From the NCBI GenBank assembly GCA_900128395.1, contig LT649287.1, forward strand, positions 1 to 45,824: a DNA stretch of 45,824 nucleotides, given 5' to 3'. Each line of letters starts with the position of its first letter. Within the stretch, counting starts at the first letter, position 1. Of the stretch, positions 20,622-30,219 are shown in pieces. The stretch is from Stramenopiles sp. TOSAG23-2. Taxonomy: Eukaryota > Sar. Under the pieces are notes generated by a model that saw only the letters and a list, made by a program, of their open reading frames with translations, ran no database searches and had not been told where the DNA came from. The position numbers and the translations under genes are program-made.

Positions 20622-22991
20622 TTAATTCATCTTTCTACTCCTGGCTAAATCACTTCTAATACCAGTATCTTCACCACCATAACGATCTGTTTCACCAGTT
20701 CTAACTTGTCTAATTTGACCTTTAATTCTTTTTGACATACGTTCATATTGTTTACGTTTTCTTACACGTGGATTCCTATATTCTTTCTTCTTATGTGCGG
20801 TTAATCCTTTATTTTTTAATATTTGATAATTAGCTTTTCGTACACCATCATCATCCTCGTCCTCATCATCATCATCAAATGTTGGAGTATATCCATACAT
20901 AGCTTCTTTGGCATCTCGTTTCTCATCACGTTTTCGTTTTGCAGATTTATATACTTCATCCTCCTCCTCTCCCATTCCCATTGATGGTCCCGTAAAGGAT
21001 CCCAATCCACCCATGCCAAAATGTGTATTCATACCATCATCCTCATCATTTGCACTGAAACCAGCGCCAGCAAATTTCTGGCTATGGCGTGACATTTCCT
21101 GTTGTGCTCGCCTGGCCACGTCTTTTGGATTTCTAAATTCAACATCGGCATCTCCGCTAATACGACCATTTCCTTTACGCATATTACGTTGTTCTTGTTC
21201 CAATTGGTTTAATTGTGCTTTCAATGCACGGCGTCGATCCCATTCTAATTTGGCCATCTTCTCCGTCTCTGTTTCCTCGTTCATCAATTCGTCAATACGA
21301 TCAAAATCATCGAAGTTTCCTAATGTTGTCCCTACCATGTTCTTCTTTCTTTCAGCCGCTTTTCGTTGTTTTTTCAATTTTTTACCAACAACTAATCGTG
21401 TCATATATTCCTCCTCAAATCTCTCACGCTCTTTTTCTATGCGGTCTAAACGTGCATCTCCCGTTCGTTCCTCTTGCAATTCTTCCGGTCTTTCGCTCAA
21501 TTCATTTGCCAATTCAGATATCATGCGACTGTTTTTCAATTGACGTTTACGACGTTCATCTTTACGCTGTGCCTTTGCTTGTGCACTTTCATCATCATAG
21601 TATTGCACAGCCATTCGTTTTGGCGGTTGGTATACATGATTATTATTATTATTATTATTATTATTCCCATTATAGCCATTGCTGCTACTAATATCAACAT
21701 TATCATCATTTAAGCCTGATGGACCTACTAAATTTGACATATCTGGCCTGAAATTTAAACCATCTTCCTCATCATGTATTACATTACTAATATTATTGTT
21801 ACTATTAGCTGCATTACGATGGTGTTGATCAATGGCATTCGATGTCGTTGCAGCAATCTTTAATAATTTATCAATTTGATATTTCAATTTAGCATCTAAT
21901 GGACGCAATTTTTCCATTGTCAGACGCAATTTTACTAAATGACTTACAACTGGATGATCTTTAACAGAACGTCCAGCTGCTTTTAATACTAAATAAAAGC
22001 CCAAATTAATGCAATAATTCAATATTAAATGTAATTTTGTTTCTAAATACGACAGTCCATTTTCAGTTACTATTGAACCATCTTCATTCTCCTCGCGTTT
22101 TATTTTTGCTAGCAATGGTTCAATTAATTCTTTCAACTCTGTTGATTTTGAATGAAAATCTTCCAATAATGGGGCTAATTCAGGTGCATCTCTCAATACA
22201 ATTTCCATTTTCTTATCTTTTGTTACCTGATTGCCATTTTGATTTGAGTTCCTTTTCTTATTTTTTATTACTTCAACAGTAGTTACCCCATTATTATTAC
22301 CACTAGAAAAATCAATAGAGTCTAATGTTTGATTAACTTCTTTCAAAGCAGTTGCTTCATCTGGCAACTTTTTCCTTTGTTTCTTTTTCTTAGACTTTTT
22401 TTTTTTCGAAGCTTTTTTGTTTTTTTTCTTTTTTTCTGCACTTTCATCATCCAAGTCAGAATTGCTATCGTCGTCATCATCATCCGAATCATCCTCAGAA
22501 GATGAAGAATCATCAGATAGGCCATAATCATTTTCATGAATATCAGCGAACTCCTCCTTTTGTAATCTCGATGCTTCCTCGACTACCATCTCTTCATCCT
22601 CGCTATTTTGTGCATAGTCACTGTCATCTTCGCCATAAAAATCTTTCTTCTTGCCCCATGCTTTGTCGTCTGGTAAATCGTTCCTATCTTTATTATATTT
22701 ATTTGGTAAAATATCACGATTATCATCTTCATCATCGCTATCGCTATCACTAGAGCTGCTGCTACTACTGCTGCTAATATTACCATTAGCATTTAAATCA
22801 AAAACAGCAGCATTGCCACCATCAACATCAATATCATCATCTGACGAATCATCTTGGACACCAGCATTTTTTAACATAATTTGGCTTCTTTGTTCATGAA
22901 ACTCATCAACTTCATTATACATATTTTCACGTGAAATCCCCGTACCATTATGTCCCTTAGATTTGCGATTTTTATTTTTTCTTCCCGGCAT
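20622..22991 (-). CDS. UTP3: Sas10/Utp3 small-subunit processome protein
   Basis: 789 residues from ATG 22991 (MPGRKNKNRKSKG); the open frame extends upstream but this start gives the expected basic N-terminus. The C-terminal ~75 residues (KKEYRNPRVRKRKQYERMSKRIKGQ ending GIRSDLARSRKMN) are the Sas10 C-terminal domain that defines the family. A Sas10/Utp3/C1D helical domain lies in the middle (APELAPLLEDFHSKSTELKE to LKYQIDKLLKIA). Acidic Asp/Glu/Ser tracts and Lys blocks between them are typical of nucleolar proteins. Known role: U3 snoRNP/SSU processome component in 18S rRNA maturation. It is divergently arranged with Nop2. Asn runs are encoded by an AAT microsatellite (21646-21664). Confidence 0.9.
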   Translation of the reverse strand: MPGRKNKNRKSKGHNGTGISRENMYNEVDEFHEQRSQIMLKNAGVQDDSSDDDIDVDGGNAAVFDLNANGNISSSSSSSSSDSDSDDEDDNRDILPNKYNKDRNDLPDDKAWGKKKDFYGEDDSDYAQNSEDEEMVVEEASRLQKEEFADIHENDYGLSDDSSSSEDDSDDDDDDSNSDLDDESAEKKKKNKKASKKKKSKKKKQRKKLPDEATALKEVNQTLDSIDFSSGNNNGVTTVEVIKNKKRNSNQNGNQVTKDKKMEIVLRDAPELAPLLEDFHSKSTELKELIEPLLAKIKREENEDGSIVTENGLSYLETKLHLILNYCINLGFYLVLKAAGRSVKDHPVVSHLVKLRLTMEKLRPLDAKLKYQIDKLLKIAATTSNAIDQHHRNAANSNNNISNVIHDEEDGLNFRPDMSNLVGPSGLNDDNVDISSSNGYNGNNNNNNNNNHVYQPPKRMAVQYYDDESAQAKAQRKDERRKRQLKNSRMISELANELSERPEELQEERTGDARLDRIEKERERFEEEYMTRLVVGKKLKKQRKAAERKKNMVGTTLGNFDDFDRIDELMNEETETEKMAKLEWDRRRALKAQLNQLEQEQRNMRKGNGRISGDADVEFRNPKDVARRAQQEMSRHSQKFAGAGFSANDEDDGMNTHFGMGGLGSFTGPSMGMGEEEDEVYKSAKRKRDEKRDAKEAMYGYTPTFDDDDEDEDDDGVRKANYQILKNKGLTAHKKKEYRNPRVRKRKQYERMSKRIKGQIRQVRTGETDRYGGEDTGIRSDLARSRKMN

Positions 22992-23760
22992 CTTTTTATA
23001 ATTTATCGTGTTTATATATCTATATCTATATATGATTGTATCAAATATACTACACAAAACCCTTTTTTTTTTTTTGTCTTCTTTTTCAATATAGTAAATA
23101 TATTCCCCCAACTGTACTCTCATCCATAATTATATATATAAATATGTCTCTAATCTATAAGTATATACATGTGAGTGAATTTATTAATATTGTTGGCATC
23201 ACATTTTAAAAACAAATAGCAGGCACATAGCACCAGGAACACCTCTAGGGAAATCCACGGAAATCAAGCTATAGGCAAGGAAGAAATGGATGGACTCGAT
23301 TGATCGAGGAAGGAGAGAGCAGGAAAACCCCGAACCTATCAGGAGTTGTTTAATAGAATAGTTTTATGTTACCAAAATGAAAATTTAATAGTAATAATAT
23401 CCGAGATTTAGTAATAAAATATTCATATTAAATAATGTTCTAGATGATTACTTTTTGGATGATAAAATTTCTGAAATTTTATCGATTTTTTTCATTAGTA
23501 TCCCCGGCCTTCTTCTTCGTAAAATGTTTGCGAATATTGAGGATCTCACACCACAATATATATATGTATAGATAGATAGATATCTGTGTGTGTTTCTCTA
23601 TGTGTGTGAAAATATATTCTGGATATCAATAAAAATATTGTAGCGGAATACTTTGTAAATAATATTATACAGAAGGAAAATTTTTTATATTTGTAAAAAA
23701 AGCATAAATTACATATATATACATATATATATAGATAGATATATATTTAAATAATATAAA
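22992..23760. promoter_or_regulatory. Shared divergent promoter region of Sas10/Utp3 and Nop2
   Basis: This 769-bp gap separates the start codons of two nucleolar ribosome-biogenesis genes facing away from each other, suggesting a bidirectional promoter. It contains (TA)n/GATA runs next to each start and a markedly GC-richer block at about 23215-23345 that includes a CTCGAT-TG-ATCGAG hairpin (23295-23308). No known element could be named. Confidence 0.45.
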
Positions 23761-26655
23761 ATGCCACGACGTTCAGCAAGGACACCACAACCAATACGTG
23801 ATAGATTTATATCATTTGATGATGAAGGTGATTATGAAGCGAAAAACTCAAGATCACGTTCAAACTCTGCATCTGCATCTCCAAAAAAAACAAGGGAAGA
23901 CAGAGCTAAAGCGCGTGCAAGGCGAATGTCTGCAGAAGCTAAAAAACGTTTGGAAAAATTAAAGGAAGAATCAGAAGAAGAAGAGTCTTCATCTTCAGAG
24001 GAAGAGGAAGCTGTTAAAGTACAACCTGTTGCTGAAGAGAAAAAAGACAATAATAAAAATAATTATAAGAGTAAAAATAATAATAGCAAAAGTAACTCAA
24101 AAAAAGGTAAACAACAATTATTATCATCATCATCAGACGAAGAAGAAGATGATGATGATGATGATTTTGGCGGATTATCTAAAAAAGGTGAAAAGAATGA
24201 CGATGAGGGGGAGGAAGACTCTTCCGATGGGGATGATTCATCTGACGACGATGATGATAATTTATTAGAAATTGAAAAACAATCAAGACGTTTAGATAAA
24301 GAAAGAAGACAAGAAGAATTAGAAGCTCAAGCTGATTTTGAACAAAGTCGAATTCAACCAGAAGAGGATAGGTATGCATTGCCTGATCAGCAGCAAGGGA
24401 GTGGCGAAGAATACGATGATGAAGAGGAGGAAGAACATTTAGATATTTCACAAGTAAAAGATCGTATTGGTGAAGTTGTACAGGTATTAAGCGATTTTCG
24501 TAATCGTCGTCAACCTGGCAAGAATCGTCAAGATTATATGAAATTATTAAAAAAAGATGTTGGTACATATTATTCCTACAATAATGATTTAATTGACATT
24601 TTCTTTCGTTTATTTTCACCAGCTGAAGCAATTGAATTTTTCGAAGCAAATGAAAAGCCAAGACCAATAGTTATACGTACAAATACATTGAAAACTCGCA
24701 GGAGAGATTTAGCCCAAGCATTGATAAATCGTGGTGTGCAACTTGATCCGCTTGCTGATTGGACAAAGGTCGGGTTAAAAATATACAATTCAAACGTACC
24801 TATAGGTGCAACACCTGAATACATGGCGGGACATTATATTTTACAAGCAGCTTCTTCCTTTATGCCATGCATGGCATTGAGCCCAAAGCCAGGAGAACGT
24901 GTTTTAGATATGGCTGCTGCGCCTGGTGGCAAAACAACATACTTGGCACAAATGATGAGAAATCAAGGTTTAGTAGTTGCAAATGATTTCAAATTGCCAA
25001 GGACAAATTCTTTAATGGCAAATATACAGCGTTTAGGTGTACATATAGCTGTCGTATCGAATTATGATGGCCGTGCTTTTCCAAGAGTAATGGGGGGATT
25101 TGACCGGGTGCTTTTAGATGCACCATGTAGTGGACTTGGTGTAATATCACACGATCCTTCCATTAAAACGCAGCGTACTTTAAAAGATATTGAAGTGACA
25201 ACGCATTTGCAGAAAGAATTACTATTATCAGCAATTGATAGTGTCGATGCGCAGTCAAAAACAGGTGGTTTTATTGTTTATTCTACTTGCTCTGTAGCAG
25301 TTGAAGAAAACGAATGTGTTGTTGATTATGCATTGCGGAAACGTTGCGTAAAACTTGTGGAGACTGGTTTGACATTTGGAAAACCTGGCATGACTAGGTA
25401 TCATCGTCATCGTTTCAATCAAAACTTAAACAAGACACGCAGATTTTTTCCACATGTACATAATATGGATGGATTTTATGTTGCAAAATTTAAGAAATAT
25501 TCCAACGCATTTCCAACTACTGGAGATTCAGATGACGAGGATGATGACGATAGTGGTAGAAAACATACCAAATTTAATGAAGACGATGGTGAAAAAAAAG
25601 TAGCAGATGTACCAAAATATGCCTCGAAAGGAAAAGGTAGTAAAAGTGTTGCTGCTAAAACAATATCAAAAGCACAACAAAAAGCCATGGAAGCGTTAGA
25701 ACGTCGCAAACGTAAACGGGAAGAAAAAAGTAATAATATGAACGGTAATAAAGTTGATGAAGTTGTAAAAGAAAAAGATACAAAACGTAGTAAAAAATCT
25801 ATTGAAGTTACTAATGGTACGAGTGATACAACGACAACAACTACTGCTACTAGTGATGACAATAAGATGATAGTTGACAAAAATGAAAAAGAGAAAAAAG
25901 AGAAAAAAGAAAAGAAGAAGAAGAAAAAGAAGAAGAAGAAGAAAAGCCAAGATGAACTTGACAATATCATGAATGTTGACGATGGTGAAGAAGAAGATCA
26001 TCATAATGAGGAAAAAAGCAGTTCAATAGCATCCAAGATTCTGGGTTTGTATGGGAAGGAGGATGCAAGTAAAGAAAAAGGTGCAAATAATAATGATAGT
26101 GGCGATGTAGTTGTCGATAAGAAAAAGAAAAAAGAGAAGAAAAAAAAGAAAGACAAAAAGAAAAATACTGAACAAGTTACTGGAGAAGGCCTGGGCAGCA
26201 GCAGTAGTAGCGGTTCAAGAGAGACAGGTCGCGATGATAATATTACCCCACGTAAAACTGAAGAAAAACCAGATTTTATAAAATCGAAACGTTTTAAAGG
26301 TGCAAATAAGGGATATGTTTTTAAAATGGGGCGTAATGGCTTAGGATATTATAAGGATACGTTTTATAAAAAAAGCAAACGCAGTGACAATAGCGGCCAA
26401 AAGGAGGCGAAATTTGTTGCTTCTCCAAAATTTAAAGGAGCCAAAAAAGGTTATGTTTTCAAATTAGATAAAAAAGGATTAGGTTATTATAAAGACAAAA
26501 AACCAAAAGTCAGTGGCAATAGTGGATATAATCGTAGTACTTGGAATCCAGATAGTGACAAGAAGAAGAAAAAGAGGAAGAAAAAAAAGAGAGATAGGCA
26601 CAGTGGACACTCAAGTCGTGGAGGTGGTAGTAAAATGAGATGGAATACGAATTAA
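23761..26655 (+). CDS. NOP2: Nop2-type 25S/28S rRNA (cytosine-C5)-methyltransferase
   Basis: 964 residues. After an acidic/basic low-complexity N-terminus the NOL1/NOP2/Sun methyltransferase core runs from ~265 to ~575. It has the NOP2-family RPIVIRTNTLKTRRRDLA block, SAM-binding DMAAAPGGKT (383-392), motif IV DAPCSG (Cys456) and motif VI STCS with catalytic Cys510. HNMDGFYVAKF closes the domain. This family methylates the large-subunit rRNA and is required for 60S assembly in the nucleolus. The C-terminal ~390 residues are Lys/Glu-rich with two copies of a FKGA.KGYVFK...GLGYYK motif. The protein is longer than the yeast homologue because of these tracts. It is transcribed divergently from Sas10/Utp3. 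Confidence 0.93.
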   Translation: MPRRSARTPQPIRDRFISFDDEGDYEAKNSRSRSNSASASPKKTREDRAKARARRMSAEAKKRLEKLKEESEEEESSSSEEEEAVKVQPVAEEKKDNNKNNYKSKNNNSKSNSKKGKQQLLSSSSDEEEDDDDDDFGGLSKKGEKNDDEGEEDSSDGDDSSDDDDDNLLEIEKQSRRLDKERRQEELEAQADFEQSRIQPEEDRYALPDQQQGSGEEYDDEEEEEHLDISQVKDRIGEVVQVLSDFRNRRQPGKNRQDYMKLLKKDVGTYYSYNNDLIDIFFRLFSPAEAIEFFEANEKPRPIVIRTNTLKTRRRDLAQALINRGVQLDPLADWTKVGLKIYNSNVPIGATPEYMAGHYILQAASSFMPCMALSPKPGERVLDMAAAPGGKTTYLAQMMRNQGLVVANDFKLPRTNSLMANIQRLGVHIAVVSNYDGRAFPRVMGGFDRVLLDAPCSGLGVISHDPSIKTQRTLKDIEVTTHLQKELLLSAIDSVDAQSKTGGFIVYSTCSVAVEENECVVDYALRKRCVKLVETGLTFGKPGMTRYHRHRFNQNLNKTRRFFPHVHNMDGFYVAKFKKYSNAFPTTGDSDDEDDDDSGRKHTKFNEDDGEKKVADVPKYASKGKGSKSVAAKTISKAQQKAMEALERRKRKREEKSNNMNGNKVDEVVKEKDTKRSKKSIEVTNGTSDTTTTTTATSDDNKMIVDKNEKEKKEKKEKKKKKKKKKKKSQDELDNIMNVDDGEEEDHHNEEKSSSIASKILGLYGKEDASKEKGANNNDSGDVVVDKKKKKEKKKKKDKKKNTEQVTGEGLGSSSSSGSRETGRDDNITPRKTEEKPDFIKSKRFKGANKGYVFKMGRNGLGYYKDTFYKKSKRSDNSGQKEAKFVASPKFKGAKKGYVFKLDKKGLGYYKDKKPKVSGNSGYNRSTWNPDSDKKKKKRKKKKRDRHSGHSSRGGGSKMRWNTN

Positions 26656-27133
26656 AAAGAAAGAGAGAGAGATGGTAAAAAAATAAAACCCACGTGTATA
26701 TGTACACACATGTGACATATTATATTTAATACGAACTCGTATTATTTATTTCTCTTACTCACATACTTCGTACGAGTATATTTTATTTATATTTTAATAT
26801 TAATTATTATACTCGTATATTTATAATATGTTTTTTAATATATATGTGTTTTTTATTTTTGCCGTATGATACAATGCTGGAATACATTTTACAGACGCAC
26901 CTCGTACGAACGGTTCGTATATCAATTCAATACGACCGGCTTCGTATTGGATAACATATTTTTTTCTTTCTTTATATATAAAATTATATTTTTTTTTTCA
27001 AGAGCAAAATTTGAGTAGCTTTTGCCGGTTTCATAAGACAACAAAGTGCAGTGTCTCTTTTCTTTTTGCATTATTTTTCATAATCGATCTCGGTGCGGAA
27101 AAAATGCAATATTTTTTTATTTTGTCCTTTTCT
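26656..27133. other. 3' flank of Nop2 with clustered TACGA palindromes
   Basis: Four separate inverted repeats share a TACGA/TCGTA core. AATACGA-AC-TCGTATT is at 26728-26743. TACGAGTATA (26771-26780) pairs with TATACTCGTA (26808-26817). TACGAAC-G-GTTCGTA is at 26905-26919 and CAATACGA-N6-TCGTATTG at 26928-26949. They could form RNA hairpins in the 3' UTR or be protein-binding sites. No ORF is seen. Confidence 0.6.
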
Positions 27134-27706
27134 TTAAGAATCTGCTACCTTCAGAAATGTTCGAACATTTGCTTGCAACTCAGTCAATTTTTGTACGTCA
27201 CAATTTGGACCGGTAAACTGCACAAGACTATTCCAACATTGATCATTTTGTGTTAGCAAGTGCTCAGTTCGAAACGTATTTGAACTACCTTTAAAATGTA
27301 AACGACCATTTCCTGTTTTTGTGCATAATTGCAACATACATACTTCTTTGTTCGCCACACCTTGTATCAAAATAAAGTTTGCCTCACCTTTTGCTGCAAT
27401 ATTTACACCATTTTGCAATTTCCCGTTGTACATGGTCTTTCGAATGTTATCAAGTTTAAAAACATGATGAAAATCGCCAACATGGTTTTTTGTGATCAAA
27501 ATGACACTTCTTAGCGCTTGAATCTCTTCTGCATTCATAATACGCAAGTTATCCAATGCTTGAATGTATTGAGTCAACAAACTTTTGCGATAATAGAAAA
27601 CCGCTTTTAGCCTCTCTTTGTTCTTCGGACTTTGAATTGGCGTATCATTTGCAGATTTGCTAGCATTTTGTTGTGGTGACGTTGTAGTAGAACTGCTCCC
27701 CGTCAT
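27134..27706 (-). CDS. Hypothetical protein, 190 aa
   Basis: Not recognised. A Ser/Thr/Gln-rich N-terminus (~1-30) is followed by a helical segment (KERLKAVFYYRKSLLTQYIQ) and then a mixed alpha/beta region with alternating hydrophobic residues and several Cys (CMLQLCTKT, QCWNSL, GPNCDV). No signal peptide or TM is seen. It has an ATG start and a TAA stop, isolated between Nop2 and the rearranged region. Codon use resembles neighbouring host genes, so it is probably a real soluble protein of unknown role. Confidence 0.6.
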   Translation of the reverse strand: MTGSSSTTTSPQQNASKSANDTPIQSPKNKERLKAVFYYRKSLLTQYIQALDNLRIMNAEEIQALRSVILITKNHVGDFHHVFKLDNIRKTMYNGKLQNGVNIAAKGEANFILIQGVANKEVCMLQLCTKTGNGRLHFKGSSNTFRTEHLLTQNDQCWNSLVQFTGPNCDVQKLTELQANVRTFLKVADS

Positions 27707-28147
27707 AATTTTATGATTATATGCAGGTGAAGTTGGTATACAAGATGATTATAGAGTTTTAGTCAATGCGACAGATTAGTTTTGTATATGTATATGTATA
27801 TTGTATATGCACATGTATATGTATATATATTTATCGTTGTTGTAGTATTGTTTTTGTATTTTGGAGCACATAGGTTGCAGTACGAAAAAACAAAATTATG
27901 CCACAGGTATGCGTAAAAAATTAGCGGCACGCGTCTGTTTATGAATAAGATGGAATGTTTCTTCTTATAATATACCATGTGAATAGCACTATATACGGTC
28001 TTAGACGTCTCGCATCAGAGTGGCTGTCCAGGTAAATAGCTAAACGTGTAATATCGTATAATACCACCTGGTGGTATAGCTGTTAGAGTTTGGTATAATA
28101 TACAATAGTCCGAAGTAGAATAGACTAAGAAAATAGAAGTCTGGAAA
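27707..28147. other. Intergenic with a TACCACC palindrome
   Basis: No convincing gene. (TATGTA)n-like repeats lie at about 27785-27828. A near-perfect hairpin ATACCACC-T-GGTGGTAT occupies 28061-28077. A 96-codon minus-strand ORF overlaps here but has no protein-like signature. Confidence 0.5.
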
Positions 28148-28862
28148 ATGGAAAAGGCTGTGATCTTGGTACAACCTGGTAAGTTTTCTTGTTTTTAGTT
28201 TTTTAAATATTTCCCTATCAAATGTGCATATTCTAATATACACATATGTCTGCCATCTGCCACTCTCTTTTTGTATTTCGAAGGATTTCGAAGGTGTATA
28301 GGACGACCGTGCTACCCACACTACTGGCACATATACTTGTATATGGGACGCGTATTTTCATTTTTTATTTTTTTACAAGTTCCAGAATTCCTAAAAAAAC
28401 TGAGGCATAATATCTCTCTCACTAAACTGAAAGATGGACAATGAATCGTAATATTTATATAATTGAATCCCAATTGAACAAATATATATATATATAAAAA
28501 TATTTAATTTACGCTAGATATATATAATATTATATTATTTCTTTTCACTTATACCTTGCAGTAATAATTTTATCACCAACTTCGTTGTATTGCTCTTTCG
28601 TTACGTATAATGGTATCAATGGACTGTATCCAGCTAAAATTGAACATCCAGCCCAAGCTGCATATTTATTTGCTTGAAAACGTGTATCAGCATGTTTTGC
28701 AGCATATTTTTCTGCTCTTAATACTCCTCTATCGAAATGTTCGCATATATGTTTGAATTCTAATTGAAACTTCTTGTCAAAGCTTTTAATCATCGTATTA
28801 CCACCCGTAAATATTACATCTAAGATAGGATTTTTCAAGTCTTTATTTACTTTACATATTAG
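28148..28862 (+). other. Candidate 5' exon (28148-28178) and intron (28179-28862)
   Basis: ATG at 28148 opens ten codons (MEKAVILVQP) followed by CCTG|GTAAGT. A pyrimidine-rich acceptor TTTACATATTAG ends at 28862. Joining them is phase-correct and reads QP-EHIMKRSLSEF into the 105-aa ORF downstream. If real, the 684-bp intron contains the antisense actin-related fragment. It is inferred from splice consensus only. Confidence 0.4.
28545..28860 (-). pseudogene. Actin-related protein C-terminal fragment
   Basis: The frame reads LKNPILDVIFTGGNT, then KYAAWAGCSILAGYSPLIPLYVTKEQYNEVGDKI. These match the last two conserved blocks of the actin/ARP fold: the nucleotide-binding TGGNT-like loop and the AWxGGSILAS..xxxWVTKxEYxExG terminus. 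Only about 100 of the expected ~400 residues are present. Upstream on the same strand the frame runs antisense through the start of an unrelated plus-strand ORF and no further actin exons are found, so it is 5'-truncated. Canonical WIGGSIL is WAGCSIL here, a divergent ARP rather than actin. It ends in TGA, unlike most neighbours. It could instead be a distal exon of a rearranged gene. Confidence 0.6.
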
Positions 28863-28870
28863 AACATATA

Positions 28871-29188
28871 ATGAAACGAAGTCTTTCAGAATTTCAAAGT
28901 ATTTTTGAAGAGTGGAGAGCAATTGAAGAGCCATTTAATAAATATGTAGAAGCAGTAAGGATAGATATGAGATCTTCAGTGGTTAAAAAATTACAGCTTG
29001 GTGTTAAATTGAAGCAACTAGTTGATGCAAAAGAGACCCTTTTAGGTTATTTACACGATAGAGTAGATGCAAATGCAGCTAGAAGGGCATATCACAGATT
29101 AATTCAAATGCATCCAGATCGAGAAAAATTATTGAGTAAACAATTAGGACTTGAAGATGATGAGGAAGAAGACGACAATGCATCATAA
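28871..29188 (+). CDS. Hypothetical small helical protein
   Basis: 105 residues from ATG 28871 (MKRSLSEFQSIFEEW), predicted almost wholly helical with an acidic tail (EDDEEEDD). It is not recognised. Possible N-terminal extension by an upstream exon at 28148-28178 would replace the start with MEKAVILVQPEHI. No signal peptide or TM; the stop is TAA. The start codon lies within about 10 bases of the point where actin-related homology begins on the other strand, suggesting a rearrangement junction here. Charged helices (VKKLQLGVKLKQLVDAKETLL) suggest a coiled-coil or scaffold role, unproven. Confidence 0.55.
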   Translation: MKRSLSEFQSIFEEWRAIEEPFNKYVEAVRIDMRSSVVKKLQLGVKLKQLVDAKETLLGYLHDRVDANAARRAYHRLIQMHPDREKLLSKQLGLEDDEEEDDNAS

Positions 29189-29325
29189 TTGAAACTTAAA
29201 AAATACGTATCATAATTAAGCTCTATCATAATATTATCATATATATAACATATGAGTAAGAGAAAAACACATATATATATTATCATAAATTAAAATGGCA
29301 CAAATATCATGAATTTTACCACATT

Positions 29326-30219
29326 TTATTTACCAGCTTTATTAGTTACTCTGTTAGCCAATCCACTTGTACTTTCTGCAGAATAGCCATAAAAATCAGA
29401 TGGCTTGAAAACGGATCCTTTTATGACTTTCTCTGCGCCATTTTCAAACTTATCGCCGTGGGATTCCACTTTACCATGCTTGTTATCATCTCCTGCTTTG
29501 GTCTCAATGGCCTTTTTTTTGTCACCACCGGCTTTATATAGATTCTTTTCTGAATAACATTCTGATTCCTGTGAACATGCTACAGCATAAAATCCCCATT
29601 TCTCGTAGTAATTATTGTACAAATGTACCTTTGCGTAGCGTACCCTTGGATGTCGTTGATTTGTTTTATAAAACCAATTGTGATGAATGGTTACCCGTGT
29701 ATTTTTGGTTGCGGTATCCTCCACGCCCCAACCTATTAACATGACTTTATTATGATTGCTAAACTTGTTCCAAGAAACAGTTATATCTGTCGCACCCCCA
29801 GTTAAATCAATTAAACCATCACGGTAATTTGATAAAGAACAACGATGTATCCAAATTCGTTCGTACTGGCCATAGACTTGTATAGCATCATCACCACCTC
29901 CATCTCCATTGAAGCCAAGATGGGCAATAATTACATTATTACTAGATACCTTCAACCCATTTCCCCGAAGAGTAACACTACGCCCCCTTCCATCAATTGT
30001 AATATCACTATGCCGAATTTCAATGTAGCTGTTAAGTCTTATATCACCATCTATATCGAAACGTATCCAAGTTGGCCCATGTTGTTCAACGCAGTGTCTG
30101 AGACTTCCATGACCACTATCGCCATGATTTGTTACTTTACAAACTTTGCCACCTTTACCACCAGTTGTTCTTTGACCAAACCCTACGAGTTCTGACAAAA
30201 GACCATGATATGGGTCACT
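29326..30219 (-). CDS. Pectate lyase (PL1-like) catalytic module, in frame after a TGA
   Basis: About 297 codons. The opening VGFGQRTTGGKGGKVCKVTN is the standard N-terminus of PL1 lyases. VTIHHNWFYKTNQRHPRVRYAKVHLYNNYY holds the catalytic HPRxR arginine and the beta-helix asparagine ladder. DDAIQV and HRCSLSNYRDGLIDL supply calcium-site-type acids. No ATG or signal peptide lies at its start: the frame continues upstream (SDPYHGLL) without interruption into the preceding signal-peptide ORF, separated only by TGA 30220-30222. Known reaction: beta-elimination of polygalacturonate, extracellular. Either readthrough, a nonsense mutation or a sequencing change separates the two parts. Module length is normal and no other break is seen. 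Confidence 0.8.
   Translation of the reverse strand, partial: SDPYHGLLSELVGFGQRTTGGKGGKVCKVTNHGDSGHGSLRHCVEQHGPTWIRFDIDGDIRLNSYIEIRHSDITIDGRGRSVTLRGNGLKVSSNNVIIAHLGFNGDGGGDDAIQVYGQYERIWIHRCSLSNYRDGLIDLTGGATDITVSWNKFSNHNKVMLIGWGVEDTATKNTRVTIHHNWFYKTNQRHPRVRYAKVHLYNNYYEKWGFYAVACSQESECYSEKNLYKAGGDKKKAIETKAGDDNKHGKVESHGDKFENGAEKVIKGSVFKPSDFYGYSAESTSGLANRVTNKAGK

Noticed and set aside
28040-28330. 96-codon minus-strand ORF
   Set aside because: Composition is that of translated intergenic DNA with no domain-like pattern, and it overlaps a palindrome and a candidate exon.
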